Part shown: positions 1 through 5,579 of the stretch, one piece after another
Layout of the letters: every line of letters starts with the position of its first letter
How positions within the stretch are numbered: position 1 is the stretch's first letter
Source: Patescibacteria group bacterium
Lineage (GTDB): Bacteria; Patescibacteriota; Minisyncoccia; Phycocordibacterales; UBA12088
Assembly (NCBI GenBank): GCA_015491145.1
Contig: WFWM01000065.1
Span: 1 to 8,459 of the forward strand
Direction: 5' to 3'
Length of the DNA: 8,459 bases
Notes under the pieces: generated by a model
What the model was told of the DNA's origin: nothing
The model's input: the letters and a program-made list of their open reading frames with translations, nothing else
The model's database searches: none
Made by a program: the position numbers and the translations under genes

Positions 1-30
1 CGGCACCTCGAACGATTTTTAGAGTTCCAG

Positions 31-56
31 TGAAGGGACCCCCCCTTTACCCTTCA
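31..56. repeat. Inverted repeat at the 3' end of the permease gene
   Basis: TGAAGGG (31-37) and CCCTTCA (50-56) form a perfect 7-base stem around a 12-base loop that contains a run of seven C and the permease stop codon (47-49). It could slow or stop transcription from either side. No T-run follows it directly on either strand, so it is not a standard intrinsic terminator. Confidence 0.3.
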
Positions 57-1408
57 GTTGTTGCGGGGGCTCCATTGTCTGTTGCTTGCGCGATGGGGGT
101 GATATCTGTTGGTGCAATGCCTACTGCGGCGTAGAGGAGGATAGCTCCGGTTGCCACAGTCAAGGCTGCGGCAGTGGCGGGCGCTCCGGTCTTCAGCCAT
201 TGCCAGAAGGTGATGGGGTGGTCCGTGTGCTCTGACTTTGCAACTGCAATGACGCCTGCGGTGGAGCCGATGGGGGAGGCGTTCCCGCCGAAGCCAACCC
301 CGAAGACGAGCGCCCACCAGAGGAGATCGACGGGCAACCCTTGCTCCTGAAGTGCGAGGATGACGGGTATCATTGCAACCGTAAGAGGAATGTTGTCCAC
401 GATGGCAGAGAGGATAGCAGATATCCAGAGGATGATGATTGCCGTCAGGAGGAGGTTGGTTTCCGCACCTGAAAGGAGAAACTGCGCCGCCCACTCCAGC
501 ACGCCTGCATGTTCAAGCCCTCCCACCAGCACGAAGAGGGAGACGAAGAAGAGGAGAACGGAGAGCTCCACCTTCTCGAGTATTGGCTGCGGGTCTTCCT
601 GCGCCTGAATGAGGAGGAGACCTGCGGCGGCGCCAAGGAGCGCTACCACGGAGGCTTCAAGTTCGAGGACACCGTGGAGGAAAAAGAGTACCACGACGCC
701 TCCAAGCACAAAGAGCGCCTTTTTGAGGGTTGCAAGGTCCGTGATGGCTTCCCGCTCGTTCATCGCAAGGAGCTTTTCAATGCTTGCCGGCTTTTTGCGC
801 CACTCGTGGCGGAATGCGAGGTAGAAGAAGAGGAGCGTCACCAGCCACGCAACCACCGCAACGGGGAGGGCGTAGAGGAGGAAGGTGTTGAAAGTATACT
901 CTGCTGCTGAACCAATCATTATGTTGGGGGGATCGCCAATGAGGGTGCCCGCTCCTCCTACATTAGAGAGCATTGCTTCTGCAAGGAGGTAGGGGGCAGG
1001 GTTGAGGGAAAGAATGCGGGCGATGATGATAGTCACGGGGGCGATGAGGATGATGGTAGTGACATTGTCCAGTATGGTAGAGAGGAGGCTCGTCAGCCCT
1101 CCCAGCGCCACGAGCAGGAGCCACGGGTTCCCCTTCGTCTTTTTCGCGGTGAGGATGCCGAGGAACTGGAAGAATCCTGTTCGTTCAAGGAGCACGACGA
1201 GCACCATCATTCCAAAGAGGAGGCCGATGGTGTTGAAATCGATTGCCTGTACCGCTTCCTCAGGAGAGTAGAAGTGGAAGAAATTCCCCACTACGATCAT
1301 TAGCATCGCTCCCACCAGAGCGATGATGGTGCGATGCATCCGTTCGGTGACAATGAGGAGAAAGGTGGCGGTGAAAATGAGCGAGCTGAGCACGAAAGCA
1401 ATACTCAT
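47..1408 (-). CDS. ArsB/SLC13-type ion permease (ion transporter superfamily)
   Basis: A 453-residue polytopic inner-membrane transporter with two homologous halves, as expected for the ArsB/NhaD/SLC13 group. Seen in the first half: TERMHRT (21-27), LDNVTT (113-118) and GGAGTLIGDPPN (151-162). The second half carries the matching VDNIPLT (337-343) and GGNASPIGSTAG (374-385). These paired Asp-Asn and Gly-rich re-entrant motifs mark the ion or substrate sites of the family. A hydrophilic loop (about 200-230) separates the halves and a polar tail of about 20 residues ends the protein. The substrate cannot be read from sequence: arsenite, a carboxylate with Na+, or Na+/H+ exchange are all possible. 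The ATG start has GGAGG at 1412-1416, only 3 bases upstream, which is tight. Met24 is a less likely alternative because it would remove most of the first helix. It lies 39 bases after the CBS gene on the same strand, so co-transcription is likely. Confidence 0.88.
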   Translation of the reverse strand: MSIAFVLSSLIFTATFLLIVTERMHRTIIALVGAMLMIVVGNFFHFYSPEEAVQAIDFNTIGLLFGMMVLVVLLERTGFFQFLGILTAKKTKGNPWLLLVALGGLTSLLSTILDNVTTIILIAPVTIIIARILSLNPAPYLLAEAMLSNVGGAGTLIGDPPNIMIGSAAEYTFNTFLLYALPVAVVAWLVTLLFFYLAFRHEWRKKPASIEKLLAMNEREAITDLATLKKALFVLGGVVVLFFLHGVLELEASVVALLGAAAGLLLIQAQEDPQPILEKVELSVLLFFVSLFVLVGGLEHAGVLEWAAQFLLSGAETNLLLTAIIILWISAILSAIVDNIPLTVAMIPVILALQEQGLPVDLLWWALVFGVGFGGNASPIGSTAGVIAVAKSEHTDHPITFWQWLKTGAPATAAALTVATGAILLYAAVGIAPTDITPIAQATDNGAPATTEG

Positions 1409-1447
1409 ACGCCTCCAGCGCGCTTACGAACCCCTTCTGCTATCTTG

Positions 1448-1966
1448 CTATTCCAATGCGCCCGGAATGCCGAGGAAGAAGGCGAGGACCCGTTTGATTT
1501 CCGTGCGGGTCAGCACACCAATTGGGCGTCGTTGCTCGTCGAGCACGGTAATACGTCCCCGCCCCTTCACGGCAGCCAATACCGCAGCTTCCACGAGCGA
1601 TGAACGGGGTGTGACGGTGGGTACATCTCTGCTCATAAAGGTCTCCACCGGATGGTCGGCAACCCGTTGCGCATCTTGGGCGAGGAGGGACTCATCGGCG
1701 AAGCGGGCGGAAATCACATCTTCTTCGAGGTAGTCTGGTAGCACCTCCCGAATAATGTCCACTGCATTGACCGCACCGGCGAATGTTCCGTCCTCATTGA
1801 CGACAGTGAGCGAGTTCCGCTGCTGCTCCACCATCAAGCGGAGGCATTCCCGAAGGGTCGTCCCCACCGGCACGAGCACCGGTGGACGCATCAAGTCCTC
1901 AATGCAGGCAGGGCACGACCGGGGCGGTTGTGAAGGTTGAGGGGGTTGCTGGTGCGATCCTTCCAT
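1448..1966 (-). CDS. CBS domain-pair protein, putative regulator of the adjacent permease
   Basis: 172 residues from the chosen ATG. Two CBS motifs are visible: roughly 26-80 (MRPPVLVPV, then LTVVNEDGTFAGAVNAVDIIREV) and roughly 112-168 (FMSRDVPTVTP, then ITVLDEQRRPIGVLTRTEIKRVL). A linker of about 30 residues lies between them. CBS pairs generally bind adenosine nucleotides and gate attached or neighbouring proteins. No effector domain is fused here, so regulation of the downstream permease is an inference from gene order. The N-terminus is Pro/Gln/Ser-rich with a CPAC motif (C18, C21), a possible metal or redox site. The frame stays open to a TTG at 2011 and another ATG at 1999. I prefer 1966 because a promoter-like pair (TTGCAG at 2006-2011, TAGGAT at 1983-1988, 17-base spacer) would start transcription near 1976, inside those longer versions. 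Confidence 0.85.
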   Translation of the reverse strand: MEGSHQQPPQPSQPPRSCPACIEDLMRPPVLVPVGTTLRECLRLMVEQQRNSLTVVNEDGTFAGAVNAVDIIREVLPDYLEEDVISARFADESLLAQDAQRVADHPVETFMSRDVPTVTPRSSLVEAAVLAAVKGRGRITVLDEQRRPIGVLTRTEIKRVLAFFLGIPGALE

Positions 1967-1982
1967 ACACGCACAACCTCTT

Positions 1983-2011
1983 ATCCTACGAGGACGCATC
2001 CCATTCTGCAA
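1983..2011 (-). promoter_or_regulatory. Candidate sigma70 promoter for the CBS-permease operon
   Basis: On the minus strand TTGCAG (2006-2011) and TAGGAT (1983-1988) are separated by 17 bases. They match 3/6 and 4/6 of the sigma70 consensus. The predicted transcript would begin about 10 bases before the ATG at 1966, leaving almost no leader. AAGAGG at 1977-1982 would then lie upstream of the transcript start and not serve as a ribosome binding site. Confidence 0.35.
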
Positions 2012-2028
2012 GGTGGCGAGAAATGTGG

Positions 2029-2034
2029 TAGGCT
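2029..2034 (+). promoter_or_regulatory. Candidate extended -10 box for the BFN gene
   Basis: TAGGCT preceded by TGG (a TGn extended -10) lies exactly 6 bases before the ATG at 2041. That would place the transcript start at the A of the start codon. No convincing -35 box and no Shine-Dalgarno sequence are visible. CTGCAA at 2006-2011 is a poor -35. Confidence 0.27.
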
Positions 2035-2040
2035 GAGCCT

Positions 2041-2634
2041 ATGGCACGGCCCAAGAAGCGCGAGACCCCTCAGGAACCCCGACGGGGGAGGAAAAAGCGA
2101 ACGTCCTCACAGTCCCGACAGCATCAGCAGACGCAGCGAAAGGCACCTCAGCCGCAAGAGGTGGGGGCGGGACCCCGAGGGGATGAAAAGTTGGTGCCGG
2201 TTGAGATAGCTGGCATCGAAGTGCAGGGACCCGTTGGGGAGCCGATGGTTATCGTGAAGGAGAAAGAAGGGAAACGGATTGTGCCGATTTGGATTGGTCC
2301 TTTGGAAGCGCAGGCGCTCTATGTTGGGTGGCGGAAAATTCCAACACCGCGCCCCTTGACGCCGGACTTGCTCCTTATGGTGCTCCGGTCGCTCGGCGGG
2401 ACACTGGAGCGAGTGGTGCTCACGACGGTGGCGCTCAACACATACTTTGCCCGCCTTGAAGTGCGGGATGCGACGGGGACCCTCCACCTCATTGATGCTC
2501 GCCCATCTGATGCGATGGCGCTTGCGGTGCGCACAGGGGTACCACTTCTCGCCACGGAGGAAATGCTCTCCCGCAGCGGCATTCCTATTGGAGAACGGGG
2601 GAAGGAGAAGGGAGGGCAAGAAGCTGCCTCGTAG
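2041..2634 (+). CDS. Bifunctional nuclease (BFN/DUF151) domain protein with basic N-terminal tail
   Basis: 197 residues. Residues 51 to about 180 form a BFN/DUF151 domain (PF02577 type). Visible motifs: VPVEIAGIEVQGPVGEPMVI, then IVPIWIGPLEAQAL (80-93), RPLTPDLL (104-111), LNTYFARLEV (132-141) and IDARPSDAMALAVRTGVPLL (151-170). IDaRPSDAxALA is the most conserved block of the family. The family name comes from plant proteins reported to have DNase and RNase activity. Bacterial members are mostly uncharacterised, so the activity here is inference. Residues 1-50 are not part of the domain: they are rich in Lys, Arg, Gln and Ser, low in complexity and probably disordered, and could bind nucleic acid. 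The start is ATG with no Shine-Dalgarno but a -10-like box 6 bases upstream. The gene diverges from the CBS gene and converges, with a 17-base gap, on the 171-residue membrane protein gene. Confidence 0.87.
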   Translation: MARPKKRETPQEPRRGRKKRTSSQSRQHQQTQRKAPQPQEVGAGPRGDEKLVPVEIAGIEVQGPVGEPMVIVKEKEGKRIVPIWIGPLEAQALYVGWRKIPTPRPLTPDLLLMVLRSLGGTLERVVLTTVALNTYFARLEVRDATGTLHLIDARPSDAMALAVRTGVPLLATEEMLSRSGIPIGERGKEKGGQEAAS

Positions 2635-2651
2635 GTTCTGTCGTTTCCTGC

Positions 2652-3167
2652 TTACTCCTCCCGGAGGGCGGCAAGCGCAGCCCGAAGCCCTTCCCGTCTC
2701 CACGCTTGCCCAGCCCGTCGAGCAAGGTCGATGATGACCGGCACTTCCGCGTAATCAATGAGAATCGCAATCCAGGCGAGCCATGGCGGCAGGACAGTTC
2801 CCTCGCCGGATCCGGTGAGCGTCACCACAACGAACTCATCGGTGATCCAGAAAATGTGGAGCCACTGCGAATTGAGGAGAACAAGGTAGAACGCTGCCTG
2901 TCTGGCTCCTTCTCCTTGAAGGAAGTTGCGAAGGTAGAAGAGGGAAGTGGTGAGGAGTGCCGGTACTTCCGTGTAGTCGATGAGGGTAATGAGGAGTTCA
3001 AGAGCAGGAGCGTCTGGCCACAGGGGTGCGAGGTGGAACGCGCGAGGCACGACGACTGCAAGGGCAAGCCAGATGAGGTGCACTACCTGCAGAAGAAAGA
3101 GCGTCGCAGTAATCGTGAGGTTGAGGAGGAGATGGCGTTCGTACCACGACCAGAAACGTTCCATCAT
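2652..3167 (-). CDS. Unrecognised membrane protein with internal 74-residue duplication
   Basis: 171 residues. I do not recognise the family. Four likely membrane segments are visible near 13-40, 55-79, 89-114 and 126-147, with a short basic C-terminal tail (150-171). The protein aligns with itself without gaps at an offset of 74. Q27-H30-W33 matches Q101-H104-W107 (QxxHxxW). I63-D64-Y65-x-E67-V68-P69 matches I137-D138-Y139-x-E141-V142-P143 (IDYxEVP), and P54/L56 matches P128/L130. Buried His, Asp and Glu at fixed spacing could form a metal, heme or proton site, but no function can be assigned. The second repeat is followed on helix 3 by ITDEFVV, which has extra acidic residues. The start is ATGATG, 9 bases after the pyruvate kinase stop, with no Shine-Dalgarno, so translation is probably coupled to pyruvate kinase. 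The clean membrane pattern, conserved repeats and open frame make a real gene likely. Confidence 0.8.
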   Translation of the reverse strand: MMERFWSWYERHLLLNLTITATLFLLQVVHLIWLALAVVVPRAFHLAPLWPDAPALELLITLIDYTEVPALLTTSLFYLRNFLQGEGARQAAFYLVLLNSQWLHIFWITDEFVVVTLTGSGEGTVLPPWLAWIAILIDYAEVPVIIDLARRAGQAWRREGLRAALAALREE

Positions 3168-3176
3168 ACGAGAAGG

Positions 3177-4661
3177 CTAGAGGGTGATGAGGGAAAGCGT
3201 GTTCGTCTCCCCCGGCTGCCCGAAGATACTTCCGGAAACGATGAGGATGGGATCTCCTTTCCGAACGAACCCACTCTGTGCCGCCGCTGCACGGGCGAGC
3301 GAGACGAAGGAAGATCGCCGGGAGTACCGCACAGGGTCCCGTAGGGGAACGAGCCCGTAGCCAAAGAGGGCTTGGCGCAGCGTGTGGGAATGTTGACTCA
3401 CCACGAGGATGGGGATAGGGCCCTGTGAGCGGGAAATGAGACGGGCAGTAGCACCGGTCTCGGTGAAGGCCACCACCGCTGCGGCTCCCGCCCGTTGGGC
3501 TAGTTGCATTGCATGGGCAGCCACCTGTGTGCTGATTCGCTGTTTCACATCTGAGGAGGGTGGAAGGGGGATGGAAAAGAGCTCCTTCCTTTCTTCTTTA
3601 AAGCGTTGGGCTGCAAGCGCTACCTGCCGCATCGTGGTTACGGCACGGATAGCGTGTTGCCCCACGGCAGTTTCAGCAGAGAGCATAAGCGCATCTGCTC
3701 CATCGAGCACCGCGTTTGCGACATCGGAGAGCTCGGCCCGGGTGGGGGAAGGGTTGTGCACCATGCTCTCGAGCATTTGCGTTGCAACGATAGCAAACTT
3801 ACCCTCACGTCGTGCCAGCGCGACGAGTTCTTTCTGGAGCAGTGGCACCTCTTCCGACGGCACCGCGAGCGCAAGGTCGCCTCGTGCCACCATAATGCCG
3901 TCTGCCTCCCTCACAATGTCGGTGATGTGATCGACCGCTTCCTTCGTTTCGATCTTTGCAATCAGGAGTGCCGGCGAGTGGTATCGGCGCAGGAGCGAGC
4001 GGGCTCTGCGAAGATCCTGCTTCGTCTTTACGAAGGAAACCGCGATTGCATCAACCCCCATTTTCGCTCCCCACGCAATATCTCGCGCATCTTGAGCGGT
4101 GAGGCCCTGCAAGGTGGTGCTCGCATCGGGAAACTGCACGCCTCGTCGTGGGCCAATGGTGCCCCCCACTTCCACGGAAGCGAGCACACTCTTTTCTCCT
4201 TCTTCTACGACCCGCAAACACTGTGCTCCGTCATTCAAGAGCACCCGCATCCCCTTCCGCAGGAATGCGAGCGTCCGAATTCCTCCAATGGGGAGCACTT
4301 CTGCGGGAGAGGGAGGGTGGTGGCGCGCTGCGGCAGAGGGTGCACCGATGCGAAGCCTGATGATTGCTCCTTCTGTAAGGTGCAGAGAAGTTTGGTTCAG
4401 TGTTCGCACTTCCGGTCCTCGCAGGTCAAGAAGGATAGCGAGCGGCGCACCCTCCTCTCGTTGTGCTTGCCGGGCGGCATTGAGGAGTTGTTCGTGGTGG
4501 GTGTAGGTTCCGTGTGAAAAGTTCAGTCGAGCCACCGTCATTCCGGCTCGAAGGAGGGAGCGGAGCACCGCCACCTCACTCGTTGCGGGCCCGAGGGTCG
4601 CAATGATTTTCGTTGCACACCATGCGCTGGCGTCCGAACGGTTTGGCGGGAGAGCGACCAT
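3177..4661 (-). CDS. pyk: Pyruvate kinase
   Basis: 494 residues, slightly above the usual 470-480. It transfers phosphate from phosphoenolpyruvate to ADP in the cytoplasm, the last step of glycolysis. Visible: TKIIATLGPAT (17-27), RLNFSHG (45-51, with active-site Arg, Asn, Ser), DLRGPEVRT (79-87), the B domain to about 185, IAKIETKEAVDHI (234-246, catalytic Lys236 and metal ligand Glu238), MVARGDL (257-263, metal ligand Asp262), ATQMLESM (293-300), PTRAELSDVANAVLDGADALML (positions 306-327) and a full C domain (about 375-494) ending with GETNTLSL. Glu84 in GPE corresponds to the residue (Glu versus Lys) that in characterised enzymes predicts K+-dependence, so a K+-dependent enzyme is inferred. 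GDL is followed by ALAVP rather than the common GVEIP. The frame runs upstream to a TTG at 4697, but the ATG at 4661 gives the normal N-terminus. It lies 48 bases after the TauE gene and 9 before the 171-residue protein. Confidence 0.97.
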   Translation of the reverse strand: MVALPPNRSDASAWCATKIIATLGPATSEVAVLRSLLRAGMTVARLNFSHGTYTHHEQLLNAARQAQREEGAPLAILLDLRGPEVRTLNQTSLHLTEGAIIRLRIGAPSAAARHHPPSPAEVLPIGGIRTLAFLRKGMRVLLNDGAQCLRVVEEGEKSVLASVEVGGTIGPRRGVQFPDASTTLQGLTAQDARDIAWGAKMGVDAIAVSFVKTKQDLRRARSLLRRYHSPALLIAKIETKEAVDHITDIVREADGIMVARGDLALAVPSEEVPLLQKELVALARREGKFAIVATQMLESMVHNPSPTRAELSDVANAVLDGADALMLSAETAVGQHAIRAVTTMRQVALAAQRFKEERKELFSIPLPPSSDVKQRISTQVAAHAMQLAQRAGAAAVVAFTETGATARLISRSQGPIPILVVSQHSHTLRQALFGYGLVPLRDPVRYSRRSSFVSLARAAAAQSGFVRKGDPILIVSGSIFGQPGETNTLSLITL

Positions 4662-4668
4662 TGCTCCG

Positions 4669-4697
4669 ACTCTACCACTATCGCCCCACAACCACAA
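4669..4697 (-). promoter_or_regulatory. Candidate leaderless promoter for pyruvate kinase
   Basis: On the minus strand TTGTGG (4692-4697) and TAGAGT (4669-4674) are 17 bases apart. The -10-like box ends 7 bases before the ATG at 4661, so the transcript would begin at or one base before the start codon. GGAG also occurs 2 bases before the ATG, too close for a normal Shine-Dalgarno. Read-through from the TauE gene is also possible. Confidence 0.35.
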
Positions 4698-4710
4698 ACG
4701 ACGGTATCTC

Positions 4711-5487
4711 CTAGAGGAAAAGCTGCATGGAGGTTTCCACCAGCAAAACTCCGAGCAACCCTACGAGCGCATAACGGTGCAGCAATGGCGCAGGGAAGGT
4801 GCGGAGCCGCTGGAGGACGAGAGCGAGCGAGAAGCCGACTATCGCTCCTCCTACCGCTCCAAACGAAAGGGAGGGGTTGAGAGAAGTGAGCAGGGCAAAA
4901 CCAAATCCTGAGAGGTAGCCGATAATTCTCCCTCCGTTGGTGAGGGCGCTTATGATGCCTGTGGTGGCAAGGAAGGGTGCCGAAGGAGGCAGGCTGCGCA
5001 TCGCAAGGGGAGCGAGAATAACATTACCCACTCCCGTGAGCGCACTCGCAAAGCCGGCGGAAAAGGCAAGGAGGCTCGTTGTTCTCTCCCCGCCTGAATG
5101 TATTTCACGGTCTCTGCGGAGCTGCGAGAGCGCAAGGGAAAGAAGGAGGGCAATAATGAGGAGGGGTGTGTACCGGTGCAGGAACAAATTGAGGAAGGGA
5201 AGGGTCAGCAGTGTGCCTGCGATGAATCCCCCAAAGATCGATCCGGCAATGGCAAAGGGGGCTACCGAAGCGACGAAGCGCCACACCACTGCGTGCGGCG
5301 CCAAGAGCGTTTTCCAACAATCCAGCGAAAGGTGGATGAGCGCGGTAAGGAGCAGAGCCTGCGGGAGCGGGAGGAAGAAGAGCAGGAGGGGGAGGAGCAA
5401 CGCCGAGGTGCCGAACCCAGCGAAGGTGCCGAGGAGTGCTGCCGAGGCACTGAAGAAGGCAATGAGGGCAGGAGAGAGGTCCAGCAT
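4711..5487 (-). CDS. TauE/SafE-family membrane permease
   Basis: 258 residues, the usual length for the sulfite exporter TauE/SafE family (about 240-270), with about eight hydrophobic segments in two related halves. The first half has LLGTFAGFGTSALLLPLLLF (positions 18-37), equivalent to the family GxGGGxLLxP motif. The second half has AGFASALTGVGNVILAPLAM (positions 144-163) and ATTGIISALTNGGRIIGYL (positions 174-192), typical of the C-terminal half. Characterised members export sulfite, sulfoacetate or other organosulfur anions, but most are annotated by homology only, so the substrate here is unknown. The frame stays open to an ATG at 5577. The 30 extra residues are polar and non-homologous, and that start would overlap the divergent queA leader. 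I chose the ATG at 5487, just before the first helix. It is first in a minus-strand series with pyruvate kinase and the 171-residue protein, without an obvious metabolic link. Confidence 0.87.
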   Translation of the reverse strand: MLDLSPALIAFFSASAALLGTFAGFGTSALLLPLLLFFLPLPQALLLTALIHLSLDCWKTLLAPHAVVWRFVASVAPFAIAGSIFGGFIAGTLLTLPFLNLFLHRYTPLLIIALLLSLALSQLRRDREIHSGGERTTSLLAFSAGFASALTGVGNVILAPLAMRSLPPSAPFLATTGIISALTNGGRIIGYLSGFGFALLTSLNPSLSFGAVGGAIVGFSLALVLQRLRTFPAPLLHRYALVGLLGVLLVETSMQLFL

Positions 5488-5494
5488 ACGGCGT

Positions 5495-5522
5495 ATCGTA
5501 CTCCTGAAAGGAAAGGATGCAA
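5495..5522 (-). promoter_or_regulatory. Candidate leaderless promoter for the TauE-family gene
   Basis: On the minus strand TTGCAT (5517-5522) and TACGAT (5495-5500) are 16 bases apart. The -10-like box ends 7 bases before the ATG at 5487. An AGGAG at 5501-5505 lies 13 bases before the ATG and would be outside such a transcript. If transcription starts further upstream it could be a distant Shine-Dalgarno. Confidence 0.37.
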
Positions 5523-5569
5523 GGCACAGCGAGGGATCGGTTGCATCACCCATTCTGTTCCGGCACGAT

Positions 5570-5574
5570 GGAGG
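5570..5574 (+). promoter_or_regulatory. Ribosome binding site deciding the queA start
   Basis: GGAGG lies 5 bases before the ATG at 5580, the best Shine-Dalgarno in the window. It favours 5580 over the in-frame ATGs at 5517 and 5568; the latter overlaps this GGAGG. Confidence 0.7.
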
Positions 5575-5579
5575 CACCT

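Noticed and set aside
1..33. Frame reading RHLERFLEFQ then TGA, a possible end of a plus-strand gene entering from the left
   Set aside because: Ten residues are too few to support a gene; another frame also ends in this region.
1967..2011. Longer CBS protein starting at TTG 2011 or ATG 1999
   Set aside because: The extra residues show no homology-like features, no good ribosome binding site precedes them, and a promoter-like pair overlaps them.
2635..2651. Terminator between the convergent BFN and membrane protein genes
   Set aside because: The gap is only 17 bases with no stable hairpin followed by a T-run. CCTCC-C-GGAGG just beyond lies inside the coding region with almost no loop.
3606..4517. 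303-codon plus-strand open frame opposite pyruvate kinase
   Set aside because: Cys/Arg/His-rich, no motif, entirely antisense to a well-conserved gene.
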